64,000 nt of DNA, taken from Lutimonas zeaxanthinifaciens. GTDB taxonomy: Bacteria; Bacteroidota; Bacteroidia; Flavobacteriales; Flavobacteriaceae. Shown here in pieces: positions 53,077 to 62,716 of this stretch. The stretch is taken from NCBI RefSeq assembly GCF_030503675.1, contig NZ_CP129964.1:1178001-1242000 (forward strand), read 5' to 3'. The notes beneath the pieces are model-generated. The model worked only from the letters and a program-made list of their open reading frames with translations. It ran no database searches and was not told the origin of the DNA. The first letter of the stretch is position 1. Each line of letters opens with the position of its first letter. The translations under genes were made by a program, and so were the position numbers.

Positions 53077-53757
53077 ATGAAAACTAGAATTTACAATTAT
53101 TTAAACAAACCCTATGCTGTTGTGTTAATCATGCTTATTGCGCCGCTATTTGGGTTTATTGACAGAAACTTTTCCTTTTTCTTTGGCCTTGGTGTTGCAT
53201 TTCTAATTTTACGGGGAAGTAAATTTGACTGGGCAAGATTCGGGATAGGACAGAAAATTACAGTAGGAGTCGTTTTAAAAAGTTTAATCATAACCCTGTT
53301 ATTATTTGCTGCATTCAGCAGCTTTATAGACCCTTTGATTCAACATTGGTTTGGAGAATATGATCTGTCATCTGTAGAGGATATAGAAGGGAATTTTGTG
53401 GGTTATGTTGTATTAATGCTGGTTGTTTGGATATTTGCGGCGTTTGGGGAAGAATTCCTGTTTCGTGGCTATTATATGAAGGCCTTAGCCAAGTTGTTGG
53501 GCAATAACAATAAGGCCTGGATACTCTCGGCATTCATTACCTCGCTCTACTTTGGTGTATCTCACGTATATCAAGGTCTCAGTGGAGTAATATCTGTGTT
53601 TTTATGGTCTTTTACGATTTCATTAATATTTAACAAAAACAGGAATAATTTACTTCTGCTGATATTGATCCATGGCTTTTATGATTCAATAGGAGTGACA
53701 CTTATATATTTGAATAAGGACCCTGTATTTTCAGAATGGGTACAGCAATTGTTTTAA
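53077..53757 (+). CDS. CPBP family intramembrane metalloprotease
   Basis: A 226-residue protein with about seven membrane helices. CPBP motif 1 GEEFLFRGYY (Glu125, Glu126, Arg130), then VSHVYQG and a last HGFYDS. The family includes Abi/bacteriocin-immunity-type proteins and prenyl-endopeptidase relatives. Starts 12 bases after the phosphatase, so co-transcription is likely. Confidence 0.85.
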   Translation: MKTRIYNYLNKPYAVVLIMLIAPLFGFIDRNFSFFFGLGVAFLILRGSKFDWARFGIGQKITVGVVLKSLIITLLLFAAFSSFIDPLIQHWFGEYDLSSVEDIEGNFVGYVVLMLVVWIFAAFGEEFLFRGYYMKALAKLLGNNNKAWILSAFITSLYFGVSHVYQGLSGVISVFLWSFTISLIFNKNRNNLLLLILIHGFYDSIGVTLIYLNKDPVFSEWVQQLF

Positions 53758-53975
53758 GTAAGAAGTATTATTTTTGTTTCAGAGCTAAGAGCTGTTAATG
53801 TCATTATTCATGCAGGACCGGCTACTTCTCAAATGATAAAAACATAAATATCCGATTCCCACGGAGTAAACAAATGCAATGGCAGAGCAATGGATTTATA
53901 AGTTATTGCCGGTTTGATGATAGTGTGTCAGCAAATTCTTGACCCTGACCATTGGAAAACAACGAAAAAATCATC

Positions 53976-54650
53976 ATGAAAATTCTGAAATTTCAACTTT
54001 GGCATTTTTTAATTCTAATAGCTTTACTGATATCGTTGTTTTTGGTTATTTATTCTGACCCGACGATTTTAAAGGGTAGTTTTTTGAATATTGATACAAA
54101 GATTTGGTTGATAATTTCCATTTTTGTTCCCATTGCACATCAATTGTATGTATTGATCTGTTGGAGAACTGAATTATTTTATAAAGGGTTATCCAAAGTA
54201 TTTGGAAATACGCTTAGAGCCTTTAAAATATTTAAGGCCGGATTTGCGGTTCTCTTTGTATCTCGATTAATTTCAATCATCTTTCTATCCTTGTCAAATT
54301 CTGATTCATTCAATGCAAACAACATATTGATTTACGTCATAGCCGTTACAATTTCTTTACCGACTATTTATCTATTTTACTCAGTAAGAAGATATTTTGG
54401 AATTGACAGAGCCTTTGGATTAGACCATTTTGATCCTGATAAATTTATGAATGAACCGTTTGTCAATAAAGGGATCTTTAAATTTACATCAAATGGGATG
54501 TATACCTATGGATTCCTGATATTATGGATCCCCGGACTGATCATGATGTCGAAGGCGGCATTGATTGTTGCTTTATTCAACCACTTATATATCTGGGTAC
54601 ATTATTATTTTACTGAATTACCGGATATTAAATGGATTTATGGAAAATAA
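53976..54650 (+). CDS. PEMT/ICMT-like integral membrane methyltransferase
   Basis: About 224 residues from the ATG at 53976, not the upstream TTG. Five membrane segments; the last part (FGIDRAFGLDHFD, then GIFKFTSNGMYTYGFLILW and HYYFTELPDIKWIY) has the conserved layout of isoprenylcysteine/phospholipid methyltransferases. Its last 19 codons also occur as a remnant at 45394. Confidence 0.65.
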   Translation: MKILKFQLWHFLILIALLISLFLVIYSDPTILKGSFLNIDTKIWLIISIFVPIAHQLYVLICWRTELFYKGLSKVFGNTLRAFKIFKAGFAVLFVSRLISIIFLSLSNSDSFNANNILIYVIAVTISLPTIYLFYSVRRYFGIDRAFGLDHFDPDKFMNEPFVNKGIFKFTSNGMYTYGFLILWIPGLIMMSKAALIVALFNHLYIWVHYYFTELPDIKWIYGK

Positions 54651-54778
54651 TTACTATGATTTAAATTACTAAATTTAAACCATTGAAATGAGACTTAGGA
54701 AAGTGCTGCGGATTCTCAACCGCTGACCGTACATTTAACCGCTTACGATAGCACCCATTAATTCAAAATCCAATAAAA

Positions 54779-55147
54779 ATGAAAGTTACAGCTGAAAAAA
54801 ATGAAAAAGTTGCTAATATGATATTTGCATCCATTTATCCACTTTACCTGAATAGATTGGAAAAAAATGGCAGAACAAAAGAAGAACTCAACCAGGTAAT
54901 TGAATGGCTTACCGGTTTTGATCAAGAGGCTTTACAAGCACTTATTGATGAAAAAGCAACTTTTGGAACATTTTTTCAAAAGGCTACAATAAATCCAAAT
55001 GCTCATTTAATTAAAGGAGTCGTTTGCGGGTATCGGATTGAAGAAATAGAGGATGAATTTGACACCTATAAACAATGCAGACGTATGGAAAAGTTGATTG
55101 ATGAATTAGCGAAAGGTCGTAAAATGGAGAAAATTTTAAGAGAATAA
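54779..55147 (+). CDS. DUF2200 family protein
   Basis: A 122-residue cytoplasmic helical protein: NEKVANMIFASIYPLYLNRLEKNGRTKEELNQVIEWLTGF, VVCGYRIEEIEDEF and CRRMEKLIDELAKGR. This is the full-length DUF2200 pattern. Function unknown. Confidence 0.8.
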   Translation: MKVTAEKNEKVANMIFASIYPLYLNRLEKNGRTKEELNQVIEWLTGFDQEALQALIDEKATFGTFFQKATINPNAHLIKGVVCGYRIEEIEDEFDTYKQCRRMEKLIDELAKGRKMEKILRE

Positions 55148-55180
55148 ACCAAATAAACCCTTGATAAAATGGTCAACCCG

Positions 55181-56092
55181 ATGAAAATTCTAATAATGCT
55201 CTTTTTTCTGGCATTATCAAATTACTCCTTTTCACAGCAGGTGGCTGATACAACGTATCATCCAAAAATTTACGATCCTCTTTATGAAACAGGGAAAGGA
55301 CCTGTCGTTTTTATTGACGAGGGACATCATAATTTCCATACGAAGAATGGAAGATATAAGGCGTTTTCAAACCTTTTGGAGAGGGATGGTTACAAAGTTA
55401 AAGCCTATCAAGGAAACTTTGATAAACAGTTGTTGTCGGAAGGAAATATTCTTGTTATATCCAATGCTCTAAATGAGATAAATGTTAATAATTGGGACCT
55501 TCCTAATCCGTCTGCTTTCTCAGAATCTGAAATTGAGGTTGTTACAGAATGGGTTCGTTCTGGAGGAAGTTTATTTTTGATCGCTGATCATATGCCCATG
55601 GCTGGAGCCGCATCCGATTTAGCCCTGGAATTTGGTTTTGAATTTACAAATGGATTTGTTTTTGATACGATAAACAGAGGACCTGCATATTTTAATTTAA
55701 AGGAAAAAACCCTTACGGAAAGTGTTATTACAAAAGGCCGAGGTTCAGAAGAAAGCGTTGCGCAAATTGTGACATTTACCGGACAGGCATTTAAAATTCC
55801 AGATGATGCCACACCAGTTTTAACCTTTGACAAAAAATTTGTGAATATGCTTCCGGATAAGGCATGGGTTTTTGATGATAAAACGACCAGGTTTAATGTG
55901 GAAGGATGGTCTCAAGGTGCCTTCAAAAACTATGGAAAGGGAAGAGTTGTGGTCTTTGGAGAAGCAGCCATGTTTTCAGCCCAATTAGCCGGTGAAAGTA
56001 AAAGAAAAATGGGTATGAATAATGAAGTTGCACCAGAGAATTATCAATTGTTACTCAATATAATTCATTGGTTAGACTATGTTCTGGAATGA
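55181..56092 (+). CDS. Secreted DUF4350-like protein
   Basis: About 303 residues from the ATG at 55181, which directly opens the signal peptide (ends FSQQ). VVFIDEGHHNFHTKNGRY, LVISNALNE and VTEWVRSGGSLFLIADH give a glutamine-amidotransferase-like/DUF4350 fold. Catalytic capability is unclear. It ends with a WLDYVLE helix. Confidence 0.55.
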   Translation: MKILIMLFFLALSNYSFSQQVADTTYHPKIYDPLYETGKGPVVFIDEGHHNFHTKNGRYKAFSNLLERDGYKVKAYQGNFDKQLLSEGNILVISNALNEINVNNWDLPNPSAFSESEIEVVTEWVRSGGSLFLIADHMPMAGAASDLALEFGFEFTNGFVFDTINRGPAYFNLKEKTLTESVITKGRGSEESVAQIVTFTGQAFKIPDDATPVLTFDKKFVNMLPDKAWVFDDKTTRFNVEGWSQGAFKNYGKGRVVVFGEAAMFSAQLAGESKRKMGMNNEVAPENYQLLLNIIHWLDYVLE

Positions 56093-56188
56093 TAAACCCT
56101 TTCATGACGCGGGTATGGTTCATGTCTAGTTTCAGTAATATGACACGAAGAATTACAAGCTTTCACATTTTGTTATATTTGGGGCCTT

Positions 56189-57136
56189 ATGAATGATTAT
56201 TTAAGATCCCTGGTTCTTCAGGTTACCGGAGCTTCTTCCTTATTTGAAAAAGAGGTGATCCAGGAATTGTGGAGTGGTTATGGCAATATCATGAGGGTTG
56301 GATTAGAGAATGCTTCCGTGGATAGCGTGGTTATCAAACACGTTCAGATGCCCGTAAATAAGAATCATCCTAGAGGTTGGAACACGGATATTGGTCATCA
56401 ACGAAAAGTGAAATCATACCAGGTAGAAACTAACTGGTATGAACGATACAGTAAAAACAGCGCTGCACGTTTACCTGAATGTCTGGCCATTGAGGCTAAA
56501 GGTGACGAGGTGCTGATGGTGATGGAGGATCTGGATGCAGCCGGTTATCACTTGCGTAAGAGCTTTGTAACATGGGAAGAAATAGCTCAGTGTTTGGCAT
56601 GGCTGGCAAGGTTTCATGCGAGTTACCTTGGTAAAAAGCCGGACGGACTCTGGGAAGTGGGAACCTATTGGCATTTAGAAACAAGGCCACAGGAGTTAGC
56701 TGTATTAAATGATCAAAAGCTGAAAGAGGCAGCCCCAATCATTGATAAAAAACTCAATTCATGTAAGTACAAAACGTTTGTCCACGGCGATGCTAAACTG
56801 GCAAACTTTTGTTTTACTGCAAGCGGACAGGTTGGTGGATTGGATTTTCAGTATGTAGGTGGGGGTTGCGGAATGAAAGATGTGGCTTATTTTATAGGAA
56901 GTTGTCTGAATGAAGATGAGTGCGAACGATTGGAAGCACAAATCCTGGATACCTATTTTGAGCATTTACAAGGTGAAATGAACGAAAGAAATAAAGGGCT
57001 GGAAATTGAATGGCGGTCTTTATACAGAGTGGCCTGGGCGGATTTTCATCGCTTTATAAAAGGGTGGAGCCCCGGTCACTGGAAGATTAACAGTTATAGT
57101 GAACGTATCACAGCAGAAGTGATCAAAAACCTTTAA
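56189..57136 (+). CDS. Aminoglycoside-phosphotransferase-like (ecdysteroid/choline-kinase-type) kinase
   Basis: A 315-residue protein with the kinase catalytic loop [13 protein letters not shown], a [22 protein letters not shown] metal-binding segment, and an N-terminal lobe with [11 protein letters not shown]. Probably phosphorylates a small alcohol. The next gene starts after a 2-base gap and encodes a phosphatase of sugar-phosphate type. Confidence 0.75.
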   Translation: MNDYLRSLVLQVTGASSLFEKEVIQELWSGYGNIMRVGLENASVDSVVIKHVQMPVNKNHPRGWNTDIGHQRKVKSYQVETNWYERYSKNSAARLPECLAIEAKGDEVLMVMEDLDAAGYHLRKSFVTWEEIAQCLAWLARFHASYLGKKPDGLWEVGTYWHLETRPQELAVLNDQKLKEAAPIIDKKLNSCKYKTFVHGDAKLANFCFTASGQVGGLDFQYVGGGCGMKDVAYFIGSCLNEDECERLEAQILDTYFEHLQGEMNERNKGLEIEWRSLYRVAWADFHRFIKGWSPGHWKINSYSERITAEVIKNL

Positions 57137-57138
57137 AA

Positions 57139-57966
57139 ATGGATCTCTTACAATTGAGCAAAATAGCCATCACGGCGTCCCTTTCAGCCGGGAAAGTCAT
57201 TCAGAAGTATATGAATGCGCAGGTTGAAGTGAAGAAAAAGAAAGGAGGGGAGAGCTATTCCTCACAAGTCGTGACAGCAGTAGACATAGAATGCGAAAAA
57301 GTAATTCTTTCTCATCTGCTTCCTACCTGTGAAGAGTTTGGACTGGCCCTTTTATCGGAAGAGACCGAAGATGATGGAAGTCGATTCGAAGAAGATCTTT
57401 TCTGGTGTATTGACCCCATGGACGGAACGCTTGCTTTTATTAATAAACATCCTGGTTTTTCTGTATCTATTGCTTTAATCGCAAAAGACGGTACGCCGTA
57501 TATTGGGGTTGTGTATGATCCCAGTACGGATACCTTGTACCATGCAGTCAAGGGAAATGGGGCCTTTAAGAATGGCAATCCTTGGGAAATTAAGCATCTT
57601 AATGACCATTTGACCTACGTGACTGATCGAAAACTGAAAGATACGCCTCGTTCCATCGAAATAGAAGGTTTGCTTGACGAACACGTAAAAAAGTTGCGTT
57701 TGAATGGTGTAATCGAAATAGCCGGAGCGGGTTCTGTATTGAATGGCATCCTTGTGTTGGAAAATGGCCCGGCCTGTATGATCAAGCTTCCGAAAAAGGA
57801 AAACGGTGGAGGGAGCTTATGGGACTTCGCCGCAACAGCCTGTATCTATAAGGAAATGGGCTTACCCGCTACAGATTTTCAAGGAGGAAGACTGGACCTG
57901 AACAGAAAGGATGGAACTTTTATGAATAAAGAAGGCGTCTTTTATTCCAATTTAATTCAAAGATAA
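57139..57966 (+). CDS. Inositol-monophosphatase/CysQ family phosphatase
   Basis: A 275-residue protein. Metal motifs LLSEETEDDG (Glu75) and IDPMDGTLAF (Asp92-Thr97), and a final WDFAATACIYKEMG. Family members act on inositol monophosphate, fructose bisphosphate or PAP. It starts 2 bases after the kinase gene, suggesting paired kinase/phosphatase action. Confidence 0.85.
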   Translation: MDLLQLSKIAITASLSAGKVIQKYMNAQVEVKKKKGGESYSSQVVTAVDIECEKVILSHLLPTCEEFGLALLSEETEDDGSRFEEDLFWCIDPMDGTLAFINKHPGFSVSIALIAKDGTPYIGVVYDPSTDTLYHAVKGNGAFKNGNPWEIKHLNDHLTYVTDRKLKDTPRSIEIEGLLDEHVKKLRLNGVIEIAGAGSVLNGILVLENGPACMIKLPKKENGGGSLWDFAATACIYKEMGLPATDFQGGRLDLNRKDGTFMNKEGVFYSNLIQR

Positions 57967-58191
57967 AGAGGGATATTCATCCTTAACGATATTCCTACCT
58001 GATGTAAAGGGATTAACAATCATACGATTCAATATTTGAACGCAGGCAAGAATAATCATAGGTAGTGGTTCACTAAGGGCGAACATTATGTTTGTACTTA
58101 ATTCGTATTTTTGTTTAAGAGCAAATAGGTTTAGCGCCATTACTCGTGCAGGAACTACTGCTTTTCAAATTGATATTCATAAACTGACAAG

Positions 58192-58551
58192 ATGAAACCT
58201 AAAGAATTAATTAAAAAGTGGGTTGAAACTTTTAATGAGGGAAATGCAGATAAGATTTCTGATTTTTACCACCATGATGCCATCAATCATCAAGTCTCCA
58301 ATAAGCCTGTTGTAGGGAAAAAAGCGATTCGGGAAATGTTTGAACATGAATTTAATCAAGCGGAAATGACTTGTATTATTGAAAATATTTTTGAGGATAA
58401 AGATTGGGGAATATTAGAATGGAAGGACCCTTTAGGACTTCGTGGATGTGGGTTTTTTAAAATTGACAATGGCAAGATCAAATTTCAAAGAGGATATTGG
58501 GACAAATTATCGTTTTTGAGGATGCATAAACTCCCGATTCCGAGAGAATGA
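58192..58551 (+). CDS. NTF2-like (SnoaL) protein
   Basis: A 119-residue protein: opening KWVETFNEGNADKISDFYHHDAINHQ, middle MFEHEFNQAEMTCIIENIFEDKDWGILEW, end FFKIDNGKIKFQRGYWDKLSFL. Typical SnoaL-like polyketide-cyclase fold. Substrate unknown. Confidence 0.8.
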   Translation: MKPKELIKKWVETFNEGNADKISDFYHHDAINHQVSNKPVVGKKAIREMFEHEFNQAEMTCIIENIFEDKDWGILEWKDPLGLRGCGFFKIDNGKIKFQRGYWDKLSFLRMHKLPIPRE

Positions 58552-58678
58552 AAAATGTTCCAGTGCGAATATTGGCTTTCTTGAATACGGGTGGATTTTC
58601 ATATGGAAAGAATCTCGTATGATTAGAGATATAGATGCTATGGTAGTTTAGAAAATTATAGAAATAAAATCATTAAAA

Positions 58679-59104
58679 ATGAAAGAAAATAAAGCCGTCA
58701 TTATCCCGACTTTGCGATACAAAAATCCACAAATGGCAATTGACTGGTTGTGCAAGGCTTTCGGATTTGAAAAACACTTGATCGTTGAAGGAGAGAATAA
58801 AACCATTACCCATGCGCAACTGGTCTATGGTAATTCTATGATTATGCTAGGTGCTGACAATGGGAACGAATATGATAATCTTGTAAAAACCCCAGAAAGC
58901 CTGAAGGGAACTAACACTCAGGCACCTTATATTCTTGTTGAGAAAATAGATGAGCATTATGAGAGGGCCGTTGCTACCGGTGCAAAGATTTTAATAGACA
59001 TTAAAGATGAAGAATACGGCGGACGTGGCTATACTTGCCAGGATACTGAACAGTATATTTGGAACTTTGGATCATACGACCCTTGGACCGCGAACGAATT
59101 TTGA
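58679..59104 (+). CDS. VOC/glyoxalase family protein
   Basis: A 141-residue protein: IIPTLRYKNPQMAIDWLCKAFGF, ITHAQLVYGNSMIMLG, and EYGGRGYTCQDTEQYIWNFGSY. A standard single-domain glyoxalase-like protein. Confidence 0.85.
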   Translation: MKENKAVIIPTLRYKNPQMAIDWLCKAFGFEKHLIVEGENKTITHAQLVYGNSMIMLGADNGNEYDNLVKTPESLKGTNTQAPYILVEKIDEHYERAVATGAKILIDIKDEEYGGRGYTCQDTEQYIWNFGSYDPWTANEF

Positions 59105-59164
59105 AAATTAATTAACTTTATTTCCATAACTAATGGTTCTATGACCCTTTTCAACAATTGAATT

Positions 59165-60094
59165 ATGAGATATTATCTGACCTTACTTTTAGCTTTTTTT
59201 TGTTTTAATCATGTATTCTGTCAAACTGAATCTAATTTATTTGAGTACAACAATAAGACAAACAGGACAGGAGTTATTGTACAGAGCCGGGAAATAGATT
59301 CTGTTACCCTCTTTGAGAAGGTGGTCCTTGATGGTTTTGATTCCAAAATACCTTTTTATCACTACGTAAATAAGAGAAAGGTCAAGAATAAATATGTATT
59401 CTTACTTCATGGTTTAGGTGATTCCAAAGAAGATTGGGTGTCTCCGTCAGAACCATATCTTGCCTGGAGCAGGAATACTACTTCAATAAAAGATTCTCTA
59501 TTGACACTTGGTTATAATTTGATCATTCCTGATGCCAAATTTCATGGTGAAAGAAGTTATGAACTGGATTTCAGACCCCCGGAATCCTTACCGCCCGTCA
59601 TATCAAGAAATGTCAATGATAGCCAGCTTTTTAAAACAATGATGACATCAACAGTTAAGGATTTAAGGATCATTATGGATTATATCCAAAATCGTAATTC
59701 GAATCCTGACCAATCTTTTGGAGTTCTTGGATATAGCATGGGTGGTAATATTGCTATTGTATTAAGTGCTTCTGACGATCGAATATCCTGTGTTGTTGCA
59801 TGTGTCCCACCAATTAACTTACCCGCCAGGGGAATGGAATCCTTTAATTGGCCCAAAGAGATAATTCAAGGACAAATTGATATTACACCTATGAAATATG
59901 GAACATTGCAATCTGCTCCCATCATTCTACTGATGGGTAAAAAGGATTATTTTTCCACGGAAGAGGAGGTGTCAGGATTCTATGAACAAGTGGGAATAAA
60001 AGAAAAAGAATTGAAATATTTTGACTCTGGCCATATTCTGCCTGATGCATATAAAATTGACGCGATTCGGTGGATGATTGATTACAACAATTAG
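59165..60094 (+). CDS. Secreted alpha/beta hydrolase
   Basis: A 309-residue protein with a signal peptide (ends VFCQ). FLLHGLGDSKED (oxyanion), nucleophile motif LGYSMGGNI, Asp in LLMGKKDYF and final His in FDSGHILPD give a complete triad in order. Substrate unknown. Confidence 0.8.
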   Translation: MRYYLTLLLAFFCFNHVFCQTESNLFEYNNKTNRTGVIVQSREIDSVTLFEKVVLDGFDSKIPFYHYVNKRKVKNKYVFLLHGLGDSKEDWVSPSEPYLAWSRNTTSIKDSLLTLGYNLIIPDAKFHGERSYELDFRPPESLPPVISRNVNDSQLFKTMMTSTVKDLRIIMDYIQNRNSNPDQSFGVLGYSMGGNIAIVLSASDDRISCVVACVPPINLPARGMESFNWPKEIIQGQIDITPMKYGTLQSAPIILLMGKKDYFSTEEEVSGFYEQVGIKEKELKYFDSGHILPDAYKIDAIRWMIDYNN

Positions 60095-60105
60095 GGTAAA
60101 AAGCG

Positions 60106-60131
60106 TTAAGTCAACTATTGTTGCGCCTTAA
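60106..60131 (+). repeat. Minimal inverted repeat between cassette-like genes
   Basis: TTAAGTCAAC (60106-60115) and GTTGCGCCTTAA (60120-60131) have complementary outer and inner parts with a 4-base loop. It could be a collapsed site consisting only of the outer boxes. Confidence 0.3.
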
Positions 60132-60145
60132 ATAACAGCGGTTAT

Positions 60146-60670
60146 ATGACGATCAGACAAGAAACTTCTAAGGATTATAAAGATGTTTTTTACCTCATCG
60201 AAAAAGCGTTTAGATCTGAACAGTACAGTGACCATAAAGAACAGTTTTTAGTGGAGCGATTAAGAAAGTCGGATGCTTTTATTCCTGAACTTTCATTGGT
60301 AGCAGAAGTTGAGGGAAAAATTGTGGGACACATTTTACTTACAAAACTGAAAATTAAAAATGCGGCGGATTCATTTGACTCACTGGCTCTTGCTCCTGTT
60401 ACTGTTTTACCGGAATTTCAGGGAATTGGGATTGGCGGGAAACTAATAGCGGAATCACACAAAAGGGCAAAAGAGTTAGGGCATGAATCAATCGTTCTTC
60501 TGGGTCACGAAAGTTATTATCCAAAATTTGGTTACCAGCGAGCGGATAAATTTGAAATTGAATTACCCTTTAAAGTGCCGAAGGAAAACTGTATGGTGAT
60601 CGAACTTGTCGAAAATGGTTTGAATGGAGTGAGCGGAATGGTTGAATATCCTAAAGAGTTTAATGAATAA
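60146..60670 (+). CDS. GNAT acetyltransferase (putative)
   Basis: A 174-residue protein: TIRQETSKDYKDVFYLIEKAF, then LALAPVTVLPEFQGIGIGGKLIAESHKRAKELG, the acetyl-CoA-binding motif, and SYYPKFGYQRA. A YhbS-like single-domain acetyltransferase. Substrate unknown. Confidence 0.85.
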   Translation: MTIRQETSKDYKDVFYLIEKAFRSEQYSDHKEQFLVERLRKSDAFIPELSLVAEVEGKIVGHILLTKLKIKNAADSFDSLALAPVTVLPEFQGIGIGGKLIAESHKRAKELGHESIVLLGHESYYPKFGYQRADKFEIELPFKVPKENCMVIELVENGLNGVSGMVEYPKEFNE

Positions 60671-60697
60671 GATAAAATTCGGTGACATGCACAAATC

Positions 60698-60705
60698 GTT
60701 AGGCC
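60698..60705 (+). repeat. S24: cassette-start box GTTAGGCC
   Basis: GTTAGGC at 60698-60704 is the exact integron R' core. It pairs perfectly over 8 bases with GGCCTAAC at 61629-61636 after the CPBP gene. No clear left half is visible. Confidence 0.55.
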
Positions 60706-60762
60706 TTTATGTAACAAGAAAGTCCGTAAATCGTCATCAATAAAACCAAACCGGAATTTAAA

Positions 60763-61617
60763 ATGCAAAATACTTTATCAGATAATAGAGAAACCTGGAA
60801 TACAATCTTTGTTTTTTTAGCTATTGTTACTGTTTTGAGTTCTCTATTTCATTATGCAATCGTTAATTTATATCCTTCAAGAATTTACATCGGAGGCCTG
60901 ATGTGGTGTCCTGCCATAGCTGCAATAATTACGTTGAAACTGAAAAAAAGACCTATTTCTTCGCTACCTTGGAATTGGGGAAATTGGAAGTATATTCGAC
61001 GTTCATATTTTATTCCTGCTCTATATGGATTAATCACTTATATACTTATCTGGATTTTAGGATTTGGAAGTTTAGCAGATAAGGAAGTCATTACAGACTG
61101 GGGGAAAGAACTTGGTTTAATAGGGATAGGAACTTTAAATCCAGCCTGGATAGTTATAATAGCGATAATTTTATCAGGAACTGTTGAAGTGATAAGGTCG
61201 TCGGCAACAACTTTAGGTGAAGAAATAGGGTGGCGTGGTTTTTTTATTTTCGAATTAAGAAAGGTTCTTTCATTTACAGGGGTCTCATTTTTTAGCGGAA
61301 TTATCTGGGCAACCTGGCACTGGCCGGTAATTGTATATTATGGAGAAAATGTAATCTTAGAATTAGGAACTTTTTATGTTGTGATTATTGCCATGTCATT
61401 TATGATGACCTATTACACATTTAAATCCAAAAGCCTCTGGCCCGCTGTAATTTTTCATGCAGTAAGCAATGTCTATATTCAAAAAATCTTGCCAGAGTTA
61501 ACCGTTAAAAACGAAGGAACCGAACATTGGCTTGGTGAATACGGAATTATGTTTGCCATTGTTACCTGTGTTTTTGGAATTTACTTTTGGAGAAAAGCAA
61601 TTAAGGAAAAATTGTAA
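60763..61617 (+). CDS. CPBP family intramembrane metalloprotease (long form)
   Basis: A 284-residue protein with about eight membrane helices. Motif 1 is GEEIGWRGFFIFELRK, then WATWHWPVIVYYG and VIFHAVSNVY. It is bounded by matching cassette-start and cassette-end boxes (S24 and S25). Confidence 0.85.
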   Translation: MQNTLSDNRETWNTIFVFLAIVTVLSSLFHYAIVNLYPSRIYIGGLMWCPAIAAIITLKLKKRPISSLPWNWGNWKYIRRSYFIPALYGLITYILIWILGFGSLADKEVITDWGKELGLIGIGTLNPAWIVIIAIILSGTVEVIRSSATTLGEEIGWRGFFIFELRKVLSFTGVSFFSGIIWATWHWPVIVYYGENVILELGTFYVVIIAMSFMMTYYTFKSKSLWPAVIFHAVSNVYIQKILPELTVKNEGTEHWLGEYGIMFAIVTCVFGIYFWRKAIKEKL

Positions 61618-61629
61618 ACAAAGAACACG

Positions 61630-61691
61630 GCCTAACTAAGTATCTCATGAAGTGAACCTTATTTCACCCGAATGAATTGCCAACATTAGGC
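61630..61691 (+). repeat. S25: attC-like site
   Basis: Left box GCCTAAC (61630-61636) and right box ATTAGGC (61685-61691) are 6 of 7 complementary. Between them are AGTGAACC-TTATTTCAC and TGAATTGCCAAC. The interior does not follow the S1/S4 families. Confidence 0.5.
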
Positions 61692-61753
61692 TTTAGGACT
61701 TTTTTGTGACAATTGCGAATAAAAATATATTTTAAAAAACCAGAATTTAACAA

Positions 61754-61896
61754 ATGAATAAAAATGAATTGATAGCCTTTTTTGAAAGTGACCTGAACAA
61801 GTTGATCACTGAAATAGAACTTTATAAAAATCAAGAAAACATTTGAATTATCATCTTGGTCAAATTAATTATCACAGGCGTCTTATAGATGAATGA
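61754..61896 (+). pseudogene. DinB-like gene with internal deletion
   Basis: The frame from ATG 61754 gives NKNELIAFFESDLNKLITEIELYKNQENI, the start of a DinB-like protein, then a stop. Immediately after, another frame reads NYHLGQINYHRRLIDE, the DinB C-terminal HLGQI/YHRR motif, followed by TGA at 61894. The middle ~100 residues are gone. Confidence 0.6.
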
Positions 61897-61990
61897 CGGA
61901 ACCTCGAATAATAGGAAGAAGCTATAAAAATTATAATCATAAAATTATCAGAGCCTCTACCGCTGTAACCTATAAGTACTAAAGTTCAAA

Positions 61991-62545
61991 ATGATAGATT
62001 TCAAAAAAAATATACAATCCGAGAGGGTATTCTTAAGACCCATGCAACTAGATGATTTTGAAGGAATGGTTAATCTTACAACAGATTCAGCAATGTGGTA
62101 CTATTTCACTGCTGACCTGTCGGATGCAGCGATTCTCAAAAAATGGATTGAAAATGCCGTGAATGAACTTCATAGAAAAGAATCTCTTCCTTTTACAATT
62201 ATTAGTCCCGAGAATGGCGAAATCATTGGAACCACTCGTATAGGAAATATATCCAGGATCCATAAACGTGTTGAGATCGGATGGACCTGGATAGCTAAAA
62301 AATACCAGGGAACTGGGATAAACGGGCACGTAAAAAAGTTATTGTTTGACTACCTTTTTAAAGAAACTGATACACTAAGAATTGAATTTAAGACGGACGT
62401 ATTGAATATTCCTGCGAGAAAGGCCATGGAAAAAGCAGGTCTCACAAAAGAAGGAATTCTACGAAGTCATACTTTAATGACAAACAACCGAAGACGTGAT
62501 ACGCTGTATTACAGCATTCTGAAAGACGAATGGAAAAAGAAATAA
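61991..62545 (+). CDS. RimJ/RimL-type GNAT acetyltransferase
   Basis: A 184-residue protein: VFLRPMQLDDFEGMV opening, IIGTTRIGNISRIHKRVEIGWTWIAKKYQGTGINGHVKKLL carrying the acetyl-CoA pyrophosphate-binding loop (QGTGIN), and NIPARKAMEKAGLTKEGILRSH. Typical of ribosomal-protein or small-molecule acetyltransferases. Confidence 0.85.
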   Translation: MIDFKKNIQSERVFLRPMQLDDFEGMVNLTTDSAMWYYFTADLSDAAILKKWIENAVNELHRKESLPFTIISPENGEIIGTTRIGNISRIHKRVEIGWTWIAKKYQGTGINGHVKKLLFDYLFKETDTLRIEFKTDVLNIPARKAMEKAGLTKEGILRSHTLMTNNRRRDTLYYSILKDEWKKK

Positions 62546-62677
62546 TCGGACATCATTGATATGATGGGCTCAGCAGGATTCGGATCTTTATCTAAATCCA
62601 TTAAGGCTATGAAATTTCCTATCTTCGCTACGCTGAAGTTATAGCTGATTTTATAACAGCAATCCTTTCAAAAAAAC

Positions 62678-62684
62678 GTTGCCC
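62678..62684 (+). repeat. Isolated R'-type box GTTGCCC
   Basis: ACGTTGCCCAACACAC in the leader of the next gene resembles a cassette start, but no left half or matching end was found. Confidence 0.25.
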
Positions 62685-62716
62685 AACACACAAATCAATA
62701 TTTTAAAAAATAAATT

